Source: Thermofilaceae archaeon (GTDB taxonomy: Archaea > Thermoproteota > Thermoprotei > Thermofilales > Thermofilaceae). From it: a stretch of DNA of 29,332 bases. Of the stretch, positions 15,501-23,792 are shown in pieces. The stretch spans positions 1-29,332 of the forward strand of contig JALVKT010000118.1 of the NCBI GenBank assembly GCA_027027675.1. Reading direction: 5' to 3'. The first letter of the stretch is position 1. Every line of letters begins with the position of its first letter. The position numbers were made by a program, and so were the translations under genes. Under the pieces are notes generated by a model that was not told where the DNA came from, did no database searches, and was given only the letters and a program-made list of their open reading frames with translations.

Positions 15501-15854
15501 TTAGATCTTGCTGTAGATCAGTATTGCCAGCAGCAAGCCGTAGACCGCTATACCTTCCGCCAAACCACCCATGATAAGCATCCAAGTCTTCGTCTCAGGG
15601 TTTTCGACCATAGCAGCAAAGCCCGCAGTAGCTACACCTTTGAGTGCTATACCGGCTGCAACGGTGGATCCTATTAAGCCCAACGCCGCGGCTATTAAAG
15701 CCAGAGCCTCAGGTTCTGTGATGCCTGCCTTAGCTTCTTGCCCTAGAGTGTTGTGGCTGCTAGATAATGCTATTGAGGCGACTACGCTTGTCGACGCTAT
15801 AATCACTATTATGTTCAGCACCGCCAGTGCTAATAGGAATCTGTTTGCCTTCAT
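15501..15854 (-). CDS. atpK: V/A-type ATP synthase subunit K (proteolipid c ring)
   Basis: The 117-residue membrane protein forms the ion-translocating rotor ring of the archaeal A/V-type ATPase. It has a hydrophobic N-terminal segment (about 6-30), a polar stretch, and then the two-helix proteolipid hairpin: a Gly/Ala-rich helix (about 47-80) and a second helix (about 91-115) with the ion-carrying carboxylate E100 in GLAEGIAVYG. The extra N-terminal hydrophobic segment is probably a cleaved signal or additional helix. The ATG is preceded at six bases by AGGTG, and a TATA box lies some 35 bases upstream. The gene follows subunit I by 53 bases on the same strand. Whether the coupling ion is H+ or Na+ cannot be decided by eye. 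Confidence 0.93.
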   Translation of the reverse strand: MKANRFLLALAVLNIIVIIASTSVVASIALSSSHNTLGQEAKAGITEPEALALIAAALGLIGSTVAAGIALKGVATAGFAAMVENPETKTWMLIMGGLAEGIAVYGLLLAILIYSKI

Positions 15855-15882
15855 CTATGCCACCTATCTTTCCAATCCTCTT

Positions 15883-15896
15883 CCCATATAATACCA
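15883..15896 (-). promoter_or_regulatory. TATA box of atpK
   Basis: The minus strand reads GGTATTATATGGG in the gap between the subunit I and K genes, giving a predicted leader of about 10-15 bases that contains AGGTG. K could thus be expressed at a higher level than I, matching its multi-copy stoichiometry. Function is inferred. Confidence 0.55.
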
Positions 15897-15907
15897 AATA
15901 AAGATTA

Positions 15908-18835
15908 TTATTTCATCACGGCCCTTTCCAGCTCAACCTCGGCCTTCACTAATGGTTCGAAGGGGATTCCGGAGCCCTGGTAGAACTTCGTTGAGAACTC
16001 GTAGTAGAGAAGCCTTAGAGACTGTATACCCACGGCGAGGGCCTCTATTGCGAGTACGAAGAAGTTAGCTAGGATATAGCTTATAGCAAAGCCGGCCATG
16101 GGAACCAGTCCTTCCGCCAACAGTCCAAAGGCTTCGTGAGCCATTGCGAATGCGGCGAGCCTAATGTAGGAGAGGGAGTTTGCAGGATAAGCCATTATCA
16201 TTTCTATGAGTTCTTGGAGGGCCTCCATTATGTACTCGGAGTCCTTTGTCTTCAGGAACTTTGCTGCCCCGTAACCCATTAACACGAGCATGGCGCCTAC
16301 GAGAAGATACACGCCTGGAAGCACCTCGGGCTTTGCGAGCGCCCTGAGGTCGAAGCCGTACTCGGAAAGCTTGTACACCGTGTAAACGCCGCCGGCATAA
16401 TACAGTATGCCGAGTAGCGTTGTTCCACCAAATATTGCCCCCTCATAGTCCTTCATTCTTAGATGATTAATTATGCTGAGCGAAAATGAGAGGAAGAGCT
16501 GTATGACTCCGAAGACAAGAGCTACTACTATTATTTCCATGATATCCTCTAGTGGCTTTATTAGGGCCATGTGCGGGCACACCGGGTAGAGGAACACGAG
16601 GCACCCGTAGGCCGCCCCGAAGACTGCGGCTGCGAGGCCGGAGAGCATTGCGAGGGCTCCGAGCGTCTGCGCGCCTTTCTCGGTTATCCCTAGGAGCCTG
16701 TATTTTGTTTTGTAGAGCCAGAGCCCGAAGAGCGAGATGAGGAGCCCCTGGCCTATGTCGCCGAACATCATACCGTACATTGTTATGAAGAGGAGCATGT
16801 AGATGGGGGTGGGGTTTATCTCCCAGTAGCTGGGCGTGCCGAGCATCTCGGTTAGCGTGTAGAAATACTTGAGGAGTCCCTTGTGCTCAATATATGTCGG
16901 CGCCTCCTCGTTCAACCCCACGTCCTTAATCTTGAGGTAAAGTATCCTGGGGACGTTCTCCTCGAGAATCTTTATGAATAAGGGCTTGAGCTTCGCCGGT
17001 AGGTAGCCCTCGGCTATTATAAGCCTCCTGTTCCTGAAAACCCTGAGCTCACTCAGGGCTGTCTGGGCCTTATAGATAGTCTCTATTGTGGGCTCGTAGG
17101 CGAGTATCTCCGCCGCGCTTTTGAGGAGCTTAGACGCCTTCTCCAGCAGCTTCTTCTCGACTTGCTCGTTACCGGCCGCCAAAACCTCTACGTCTGTGTT
17201 TAGATCCTCTTCAACCTCTCTTGCCCCTTCAATTATGGTGTCGGCAGTGTCAAGTATTTCCTTGACTTTTTCCAGCCTCGACTCCTCTGGAAGAAACTTT
17301 AGCTCTATACGACCCTCAACAATGTCGCTGTAAAGCTTGTACGCGTTAATCAATTCTATGTCGCCAGTCTTCCCGACAAGACGGGAAGCCTTTATCGCGC
17401 CGCTCTTCGCCGCATAGACGAGAAGGGAGGCCAGTACAACAATTGCGGTGCGCTCCACGTTGCTCCTCATCCTTTCAATGTGCTTTTTGAACTCGGCCAC
17501 GTCCTGGGGGCCCATGTAGTAGCGCACCAGGTCGTAGCGCTTGCTTATACGGGAGATCTCGTTGAATACCTCCTCCGTGTCAGCTATCATGACTGCGACC
17601 TTGTATCCCATTATCGGGAAGACCTCCAGGTTTACGTAGCGCCCGTTTACGACGAGAACCTCTATCTCCCTGCCTCCCTCCTCCTCAAGGGTTATGGCTG
17701 CGCTTCCAAACTCGGCGTCCGAGAGAAGCTTGTCCACTTCCTCGCTCGTGCCTGCGAAGACTAGAACCCAGAGATCCTTTGCCTTCTCAAATATCCCTAT
17801 CTTTTCCATGTGGAGCAGCGTCTTATAGAGTAGTAGGAAGCGGGAGTAGCGTTCAGCCTCGGCAGTGATAAACTGGCATACATCCTGTGGCGCTTCGCTT
17901 CTGCACAGCTTAGCCTGAATCTCCATCGGATCTATAGGCTCGTTTTGTAGGAGCTTCGAAGCATAGCCCAAAAGTGTTCCTGAGAGGCCTAGGTCTCTCA
18001 GAGCGTCAAGGCTCTTCTCCTCGTAAATCTTGCGAGCGAGCTTTAGGGCTGCAAGCCTGAGTATCGTCTCTCCCAGATTTTCAACGCTTTTCCTGACCCT
18101 TTGGAGCGAGAGGTACGCGTTTGTGAATAACTCGTGCTCGGAGGCGCGTTCAAAGTCTACTGCATCCTTTATTACCTGCGCTATCTCCCGTAGGACTGAG
18201 AGCATTTCGCGGCGCAGCCTGAGTTCCTCCCTGTTAAGCTTCTCCTCAACCTCTTGTGGCGCAGAGTAGAACCATTCTGGGAGCTCTAGTTCTTCCTCCA
18301 TGTACCTCCTACGTATCTCCTCGACTTTTTCCTCCAAGCTTTTCGGGTAAATGAGGAGGAGGAAGTACTCCCTATCTGATATCTTAATCTTCCTTACAAT
18401 CACTCCGAGTCTACGGAGTTCCTGCGAGGCGGAGGCGAGGTTTTCTTCGCGGAGGCAGAGACATGAAGTCTTAGTTCCCACTCCAGGCTTCGCCAGAAGC
18501 TCGGGGGAAACGCCCATCTCCTTGAGGCGCTCCAGGGCGCGGCGTAGCTTCTGGATTTTCCGGTACTCGGCGACTAGGCGTTCAAACTCCTTTCTCAAGG
18601 CGTCGTTTTCCCTTAGTACTTTGGCCACTGTCTTCTCTGCCTCGTCAACGTTAAGGTTCTCCGGCGTAACTCTCTCTTCAAGCACTTCGAGCAGGAGGGG
18701 CGGTATCACACGCTCCGACTCGTTGGAGGCGCGCAGTGAGACCGTCCCGAAGCGTCTAAGAGCCACTAGAAGCTCCACTCTGTTCTCTGCTGGGACGACC
18801 ACCCTGAACCTAGACATTTTCTCGGGGGCTAGCAT
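15908..18835 (-). CDS. atpI: V/A-type ATP synthase subunit I (a subunit), unusually long
   Basis: Subunit I is the membrane stator that provides the ion half-channels next to the K ring and ties the peripheral stalks to the membrane. The C-terminal third, from about residue 670, has the usual 7-8 membrane segments, the MFGDIGQG motif, and the essential Arg at 892 in SYIRLAAFAMAHEAF. The N-terminal cytosolic part is about 670 residues instead of the roughly 330 expected, so the protein has 975 residues where 620-720 is normal. Within it are coiled-coil-like segments (about 65-115 and 480-590) and a hydrophobic AIVVLASLLVYAA stretch near 460-475. The frame is intact with uniform codon use, so this looks genuine. 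GAGGTG lies about 11 bases before the ATG; M7 is an alternative start. Confidence 0.92.
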   Translation of the reverse strand: MLAPEKMSRFRVVVPAENRVELLVALRRFGTVSLRASNESERVIPPLLLEVLEERVTPENLNVDEAEKTVAKVLRENDALRKEFERLVAEYRKIQKLRRALERLKEMGVSPELLAKPGVGTKTSCLCLREENLASASQELRRLGVIVRKIKISDREYFLLLIYPKSLEEKVEEIRRRYMEEELELPEWFYSAPQEVEEKLNREELRLRREMLSVLREIAQVIKDAVDFERASEHELFTNAYLSLQRVRKSVENLGETILRLAALKLARKIYEEKSLDALRDLGLSGTLLGYASKLLQNEPIDPMEIQAKLCRSEAPQDVCQFITAEAERYSRFLLLYKTLLHMEKIGIFEKAKDLWVLVFAGTSEEVDKLLSDAEFGSAAITLEEEGGREIEVLVVNGRYVNLEVFPIMGYKVAVMIADTEEVFNEISRISKRYDLVRYYMGPQDVAEFKKHIERMRSNVERTAIVVLASLLVYAAKSGAIKASRLVGKTGDIELINAYKLYSDIVEGRIELKFLPEESRLEKVKEILDTADTIIEGAREVEEDLNTDVEVLAAGNEQVEKKLLEKASKLLKSAAEILAYEPTIETIYKAQTALSELRVFRNRRLIIAEGYLPAKLKPLFIKILEENVPRILYLKIKDVGLNEEAPTYIEHKGLLKYFYTLTEMLGTPSYWEINPTPIYMLLFITMYGMMFGDIGQGLLISLFGLWLYKTKYRLLGITEKGAQTLGALAMLSGLAAAVFGAAYGCLVFLYPVCPHMALIKPLEDIMEIIVVALVFGVIQLFLSFSLSIINHLRMKDYEGAIFGGTTLLGILYYAGGVYTVYKLSEYGFDLRALAKPEVLPGVYLLVGAMLVLMGYGAAKFLKTKDSEYIMEALQELIEMIMAYPANSLSYIRLAAFAMAHEAFGLLAEGLVPMAGFAISYILANFFVLAIEALAVGIQSLRLLYYEFSTKFYQGSGIPFEPLVKAEVELERAVMK

Positions 18836-18893
18836 TTACACAGGCACCTCAGACTAACACCATAATCACACATTACAAAATTAAATACTATTC

Positions 18894-20393
18894 TTACTTC
18901 TTACTCGCGCGCCACTCCATGAAGTTCTCCACGTACTCCTCGAAGACGCCGCGCTTGGAGAGGTATACCCCGTAGCGGTACAGCGCGGCAAGGGCCTTCA
19001 CGGCCCTCTCAGGTATCGGGTACGCCGGCACCCCTAGCTCCTCGAACACCCTCCTTTCAAGCACGGCCGCCTCGCTCCAACCCGTGTCAACGGCTAATAC
19101 AGGCTTTCTGGAGCTCTCCGCAATCTCGCCTATCCTGCGTGCCAGGTCGACGGGGTCAGGTATCCCGGGAACCTGGTGTAGCGCCAACACGACTATACCG
19201 TCAACCTCGTCGGAGCTTATCAGCACCTTCAATGCTTCCACGAACATCTCAGTGGTCGCGGAGCCTGTGAGGTCCACCGGGTTACCCAGCTGCGAGAACT
19301 CGGGGAATACGCCCTTCTTCTTCAGCCTTTCAAGCTCCTCCCTGGCTCCCCCCTTAAGCTCGGGAACCTTCAAGCCTGAGAGCTCGGCCATGTCCGTGGC
19401 CATTACGCCTGCCCCTCCGCCGTCAGTTATTATGCCCACCCTCGGCCCGGGAGGCGGGGGCTGCTTAACAAAGGCCTTCGCATAGTCGAAGAGTTCCTGC
19501 AAGTCGTAGGCCCTTATAACGCCGCTCCTCCTAAACGCTGCCTCGTAGATCGCGTCTACACCCGCAACCGCGGCCGTATGGCTTGCCGCAGCCCTGCTCC
19601 CAGCCTCTGTGCGGCCGGCCTTTAGGGCGATCACGGGTTTCTTGAGAGATGTTTTGGAGGCGGCCTCTACGAAGCGCCTCCCCTCCTTCACGTTTTCAAT
19701 GTAGAGAAGAATTACCCGGGTAGCCTCGTCATCCTCAAGATACTCTATGAGCTCCGCCTCGTCAACGTCCACCTTGTTTCCAAAACTTACAAAGTGCGAC
19801 AAGCCGATTCCCTCGCCTGCCATGTAGTCGAGGGCCGCTGTGCCCACGGCGCCGCTCTGGGAGAGGAGGGCTACGTGGCCCTTGCCAGGCCTTGGTGTGC
19901 TGAGAACCTTTCTGCCGTCGCTTAGCGTCTTATGGTATGGTAGGAAAACCGTGTCGACGCCGCTCCACGGAGAGAAGACTCCGATGCAGTTCGGCCCAAG
20001 CACTCTTATGCCGTGCTTCCTAGCGGTTTCAGCGAGCTCCTCCTCGAGGTCTTTCCTGCCGACCTCGCTGAAGCCGGCGGAAATCACTATTGCCGCCCGG
20101 ATCCCCTTGCGCCCCATTTCTTCGAGCACGCTTGGGACGAAGCGTGCCGGTACTACGACGACGCCTAGGTCTACTCCGGGGGGCAGCTCTGACACGCTTT
20201 TGTAGACTTTTTCTCCGAGTATCGTGTCGGCCTTGGGGTTTACCCCGTAGACTGCGGCTTTGAGTATGCCTTTGCGCCTGTTTTCCAGGAGTATCCTGAA
20301 TATTACGTGGCCGGGCTTGTTTTCCTCGCGGGAGGCTCCTATAACAGCTATCGCCTTGGGGTAGAAGAAGGGGTCTAGCTCTTCCTTACGCAT
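18894..20393 (-). CDS. acdA: Acyl/acetyl-CoA synthetase (ADP-forming), alpha subunit
   Basis: ADP-forming acyl-CoA synthetases convert acyl-CoA, ADP and phosphate to acid, CoA and ATP, the main substrate-level ATP step of sugar and peptide fermentation in archaea. The 499 residues comprise an N-terminal CoA-binding Rossmann domain (AIAVIGAS at 15-22), a succinyl-CoA-ligase-like domain with SQSGAVGTAALDYM, the phosphohistidine loop ASHTAAVAG with catalytic H272, and a second ligase-like domain with ITDGGGAGVMATD. No ATP-grasp domain is present, so a separate beta subunit is required; it is not in the window. Substrate range (acetate, branched-chain or aryl acids) is not readable. The ATG at 20393 is the only good start. 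Confidence 0.88.
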   Translation of the reverse strand: MRKEELDPFFYPKAIAVIGASREENKPGHVIFRILLENRRKGILKAAVYGVNPKADTILGEKVYKSVSELPPGVDLGVVVVPARFVPSVLEEMGRKGIRAAIVISAGFSEVGRKDLEEELAETARKHGIRVLGPNCIGVFSPWSGVDTVFLPYHKTLSDGRKVLSTPRPGKGHVALLSQSGAVGTAALDYMAGEGIGLSHFVSFGNKVDVDEAELIEYLEDDEATRVILLYIENVKEGRRFVEAASKTSLKKPVIALKAGRTEAGSRAAASHTAAVAGVDAIYEAAFRRSGVIRAYDLQELFDYAKAFVKQPPPPGPRVGIITDGGGAGVMATDMAELSGLKVPELKGGAREELERLKKKGVFPEFSQLGNPVDLTGSATTEMFVEALKVLISSDEVDGIVVLALHQVPGIPDPVDLARRIGEIAESSRKPVLAVDTGWSEAAVLERRVFEELGVPAYPIPERAVKALAALYRYGVYLSKRGVFEEYVENFMEWRASKK

Positions 20394-20692
20394 GAGCTTC
20401 AGCCCATCTCCACAAGGCCCCCTGACATAATAAGAATAACCGCTAAAGATTGTTCACGGGAAACCGAGGTTTGACACTATTTTAATATTTATACAGCTGG
20501 GATAATGGTGTATGTATTACATGATTATTTTTGTTTAGAGGGAAAATAAACAAAGCTATGCTTAATAACTCAACAATATATGTTTATATTAGACAAAAAA
20601 CTTCTGCTGAATATATCACCATGCACCATTTGGCTCCGTATATAATCACCCCTCCGTAGATATGAAAATGCCCTATACCTCGGGTGATCCTT
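20394..20692. promoter_or_regulatory. Intergenic region with nrdD and acdA promoters
   Basis: This 299-base divergent spacer is the longest non-coding stretch and is markedly AT-rich between about 20440 and 20620. On the plus strand CGTATATAATC (20637-20647) is a good TATA box for nrdD, predicting a leader of about 25 bases. It is flanked by two copies of CTCCGTA (20634-20640 and 20652-20658). A perfect inverted repeat AATATA-TGTT-TATATT lies at 20575-20590. AATGGTGTAT (20504-20513) is nearly inverted at 20621-20630 (ATGCACCATT). These could be operator sites. On the minus strand ATTATT-like sequences near 20425-20440 may serve acdA. I see no convincing ORF or RNA gene. Confidence 0.45.
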
Positions 20693-22624
20693 ATGGAGAC
20701 TCCTAAACTCGAAAAGGTTAAGCACCCAGTCCAGGAGGCGGAGGAGCAGTACCTCCGCGATGTGGACTGGGAGAAGTATGAGAACAGCAACACGAACCTC
20801 AGCTACAGCAACTTCCGCAACTTCCTCTTCGAGAAGCTCGTCAAGAAGCCTGAGGTGCTCAAGCTCTACCTCCCCCCGAAGCCCGTGGAGCTCCACTACA
20901 GGGGCGACATACACATACACAAGCTCCCCGACAGCCTCTGGATACCCTACTGCGCAGGCTGGAGCTACAAGAAGATACTCCAGCTCGGCCTCAAGACCCC
21001 CTCCGTCGTCAGCAGGCCCGCCAGGCACTTCAGCACCGCGGTGAGCCACCTCGTCAACTTCTTCTTCATGGGCGCCCAGGAGTGGACTGGGGCCCAGGCG
21101 GTCAGCGCCTTCGACCTCTTCGCCGCCCCCTTCGCCGCGAGGGACGGCGCCAGCTACGAGGAGGTGAAGCAGCACCTGCAGGGCATGCTCTTCGAGCTCA
21201 ACTACCCCGCGCGCGCCGGCTACCAGAGCCCGTTCACGAACATCACCCTGGTCATGGATACTAGCAAGGACATGCTTGAGGGAGACGCGATATACGCGGG
21301 CAAGAGGGTTGGGAGCCTCGGCGACTACATTGACGAGGCGCTCATGATTGACAAGGCGCTCTTCGAGCTCTACAGGGAGGGCGACGCGGTGGGCCAGCCA
21401 TTCACGTTCCCCATCCCCACGCTCATGCTCACCAAGAACTTTGACTGGAACGGGCGCCGCTGGGGCGAGCTCACGGACCTCATCTTCGAGGCGCTGGCGA
21501 AGAAGGGCACAGCCTACCTCCTCAACGGCTACAGCAGCAACGTGGAGGCCCTCTACGCCATGTGCTGCCGCCTCACCATAGACGTTGAGCACGTCCTCAG
21601 CGCGGGCGGCTCCACGTTCACGCTTAAGCTGGGCCATGCGAGCGAGGAGGAGGCCCTGGAGAGGTTCCTGAAGAGCGGTGACCGCACGAGCTTCGGCATA
21701 TGGGCTCTGCCCGACGCGACGGGCAGCATAGGCGTTGTCACGCTTAACATGCCGCGCCTCGCCTTCCTCAGCAGGGGCGAGTGGGAGACTTTCGAGGGAC
21801 TCGTGGACGGCATGCTCGAGCACGCGAGGAAGGTTCTCTTGGAGTGGCGCCGCCGCTACCAGCGCACGCTTGACGCGGGCCTCATGCCGCTCACCAAGAC
21901 GTACCTGGGCCACTTCAAGCACCACTTCAACACTATAGGCATAATAGGGCTCCCAGAGGCGGCTGCGAACTTCATGCGTGACCCGGCCGTGTGGAGCGAG
22001 GGCAGCTACAGGGACATGCAGGAGGCCGTGGAGATAGAGAGGCGCATGGTCGAGTACGTGAGGAGGCGCGCCGAGGAGTTCGAGAAGGCCGACGGCTACC
22101 TCTACAACGTCGAGGAGATACCTGGGGAGAGCACGGGCTACAGGCTTGCGAGGCTCGACATGGAGTTCTTCAGGGAGGAGTATGAGCGGGGCGAGCTGCT
22201 CATACCCAGCGACGGGACGGCGCCGTTCTACAGCAACAGCGTCGTGCCATACTACGCGGACGTCCCGATTTTCAGGCGCGCCGTGTGGGAGGGCGAGGTG
22301 CAGAAGGAGTTCACCGGCGGCGTGATGATGCACCTGTTCCTCGCCGAGCAGCCTGACCCGAAGGCGCTGAAGAACCTCATCTACCGCATCGTTACCAACA
22401 CAAAGGTGGTGTACTTCAGCATCACACCGACGATAACGGTTTGTAGGGAGTGCGGCGCGAGCACGACCGGCTACCTCGAGGCGTGCCCCAAGTGTGGTAG
22501 CAGGAACGTTGACCACTGGAGCCGCATAGTGGGCTACTACAGGCCTGTGAAGAACTGGAACCTTGGGAAGAAGGCGGAGTTCAAGCTCCGCGTCCAGTAC
22601 AGGAAGGGCTCGGTTAAAAACTAG
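20693..22624 (+). CDS. nrdD: Anaerobic (class III) ribonucleoside-triphosphate reductase
   Basis: This glycyl-radical enzyme reduces ribonucleotides to deoxyribonucleotides in anaerobes. The 643 residues include conserved cysteines at 87 (IPYCAGW) and 291/292 (AMCCRLT), the latter at the expected thiyl-radical position; a C-terminal zinc knuckle C584, C587, C598 and C601; and the glycyl radical loop RIVGYYRPV with G614, followed by the usual WNLGKKAEF end. The N-terminus begins directly with the catalytic barrel, so there is no ATP-cone allosteric domain. The ATG at 20693 is preceded by GGTGAT at five bases; the GTG just upstream overlaps that site and is rejected. No activase gene (nrdG) is adjacent. 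Third codon positions are unusually GC-rich compared with neighbours. Confidence 0.95.
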   Translation: METPKLEKVKHPVQEAEEQYLRDVDWEKYENSNTNLSYSNFRNFLFEKLVKKPEVLKLYLPPKPVELHYRGDIHIHKLPDSLWIPYCAGWSYKKILQLGLKTPSVVSRPARHFSTAVSHLVNFFFMGAQEWTGAQAVSAFDLFAAPFAARDGASYEEVKQHLQGMLFELNYPARAGYQSPFTNITLVMDTSKDMLEGDAIYAGKRVGSLGDYIDEALMIDKALFELYREGDAVGQPFTFPIPTLMLTKNFDWNGRRWGELTDLIFEALAKKGTAYLLNGYSSNVEALYAMCCRLTIDVEHVLSAGGSTFTLKLGHASEEEALERFLKSGDRTSFGIWALPDATGSIGVVTLNMPRLAFLSRGEWETFEGLVDGMLEHARKVLLEWRRRYQRTLDAGLMPLTKTYLGHFKHHFNTIGIIGLPEAAANFMRDPAVWSEGSYRDMQEAVEIERRMVEYVRRRAEEFEKADGYLYNVEEIPGESTGYRLARLDMEFFREEYERGELLIPSDGTAPFYSNSVVPYYADVPIFRRAVWEGEVQKEFTGGVMMHLFLAEQPDPKALKNLIYRIVTNTKVVYFSITPTITVCRECGASTTGYLEACPKCGSRNVDHWSRIVGYYRPVKNWNLGKKAEFKLRVQYRKGSVKN

Positions 22625-22647
22625 GCTTTTCTCTACATATTTTACGG

Positions 22648-23496
22648 TTATTCTAAGGGTAGAGGCTTGTAGCCTTTGTCGCCGCTTATCATTAGGGCGG
22701 CCGGCCTTTCTATGGGGTAGAAGCGGCAGCTGAACACTGTAACTGTTTTCCCCCCGAAGTGCTCCTTGAAGCCCCCAGGGTATGGCTGATGGGCCCTAAT
22801 TAGGGACTTCAGGTTGTTACGTGAGAGGAAGTCTTCGACGGCTTTTCGCCCATAAAGGTATACTCCCTCTCCTCTCCAGGGGTTCGGCTCGAAATAGTCT
22901 ATGTTTTCGTCGGGGTCGTTCCATAGTATCTCGAACGCCGTCTGGTGAACTGGCTCCGGGTCGTTTTTGGGCAGGGAGGTTATATCTTCGACTGATTTCA
23001 GGCTTCTGGCTATGCCCCCGTGAACCGCTAGGTATGCGTTGTTTATCAGGGCGGCGTAGCTCATGTTAGCGAAGAGCTTCTGGAACTCTCTGTATGCCCT
23101 GAGGCCATACCTGCTCGCCACCACTTCTAGGAAGCCGTAGCGCTTGTTCATTAGGGGGGACTCGTGGTTTCCCCTGACTAGGAAGACGCGGTCTGGATGG
23201 GATAGCTCCAGTGATAGGAGGAAGGCGAGGTTTTCGAGCTGGTACGGACCTCTGTCGACGTAGTCCCCGAGGAATACTATAGCGTCCCACTCCTTCCTTG
23301 CAGCGCTCAGGCTGGAGAAGACGTCGCCGTGTGTGTCCCCGACTACGAGCACGTTTTCGGCTTCCACAATGTAGAGCTGGGGGTCGGCGGCGTGTTTTTC
23401 GGTGGCCATTTCAAGTAGCTCGCTGTACACGTCCCAGGGTATGGGGCGTGGCTGGGTGTGTGCGAGAAAGTCTTGGAAGAGCCGTTGGGGGTTCAT
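22648..23496 (-). CDS. PPP-family serine/threonine protein phosphatase
   Basis: The 282-residue protein has the metallophosphatase signature of the PP1/PP2A (PPP) family: GDTHGD at 53-58, GDYVDRG at 77-83 and RGNHES at 108-113, followed by a VHGG His and a later Arg and His (IRAHQPYPGG). Together these hold two metal ions and the phosphate. Archaeal PPP enzymes dephosphorylate Ser/Thr phosphoproteins and are cytosolic; the substrate here is unknown. The ATG overlaps the TGA of the small upstream Cys-rich gene as ATGA, indicating translational coupling. The 3' end converges with nrdD, 23 bases apart, in a T-rich gap on both strands. Confidence 0.92.
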   Translation of the reverse strand: MNPQRLFQDFLAHTQPRPIPWDVYSELLEMATEKHAADPQLYIVEAENVLVVGDTHGDVFSSLSAARKEWDAIVFLGDYVDRGPYQLENLAFLLSLELSHPDRVFLVRGNHESPLMNKRYGFLEVVASRYGLRAYREFQKLFANMSYAALINNAYLAVHGGIARSLKSVEDITSLPKNDPEPVHQTAFEILWNDPDENIDYFEPNPWRGEGVYLYGRKAVEDFLSRNNLKSLIRAHQPYPGGFKEHFGGKTVTVFSCRFYPIERPAALMISGDKGYKPLPLE

Positions 23497-23753
23497 TGTG
23501 TGGCGCCGGGTAAGGGTTCTCCCTTGCAGTAGACTATTCCTCTAACCCTTCTAACAAAGTTGGGGCAGAAGAAGCACTGTAGGAATGACACCTTCTTTTT
23601 TAGTACGGGGCAGTATACGGCTTCCTTCTTCATCTGGGAGATCTTCTTTTTGGAGAGGGCTCCTTTAAGCTGCTCTGAAAGCTCCCTGGGAACCCTCATG
23701 GCGCGGGGCAGCTGCTCCACCGGCACCTCGTATCTGTAGTCTCTGTTCTCCAC
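23493..23753 (-). CDS. Small cysteine-rich protein coupled to the PPP phosphatase
   Basis: This basic 86-residue protein has an N-terminal region with RVPRELSEQLKGALSKKK and then a Cys cluster: YCPVLKKK, CFFCPNF eleven residues on, and a final YCKGEP. Four cysteines (CP, C..C and C) are enough for a small zinc or Fe-S knuckle; no named family is recognised. The GTG at 23753 is the first start after an in-frame TAG at 23778-23780. The codons between that stop and the GTG would encode another CPSC pair that cannot be translated from any normal start. Its stop overlaps the phosphatase start by ATGA, and the VTT membrane protein gene ends 39 bases upstream, so the three may form an operon. Confidence 0.65.
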   Translation of the reverse strand: MENRDYRYEVPVEQLPRAMRVPRELSEQLKGALSKKKISQMKKEAVYCPVLKKKVSFLQCFFCPNFVRRVRGIVYCKGEPLPGATQ

Positions 23754-23792
23754 AGAGTAGCAGGAGGGGCAGGTGCTCTATAACGGTTTTCG

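Noticed and set aside
20684..20692. GTG three codons before the nrdD ATG
   Set aside because: The GTG lies inside GGTGAT, which is the likely ribosome binding site of the ATG at 20693.
20570..22516. Very long open frame (about 648 codons) on the minus strand opposite nrdD
   Set aside because: It is the mirror of a gene with strong third-position GC bias; the translation is Val/Glu/Leu/His-rich without domain features, while the plus strand encodes an unmistakable NrdD.
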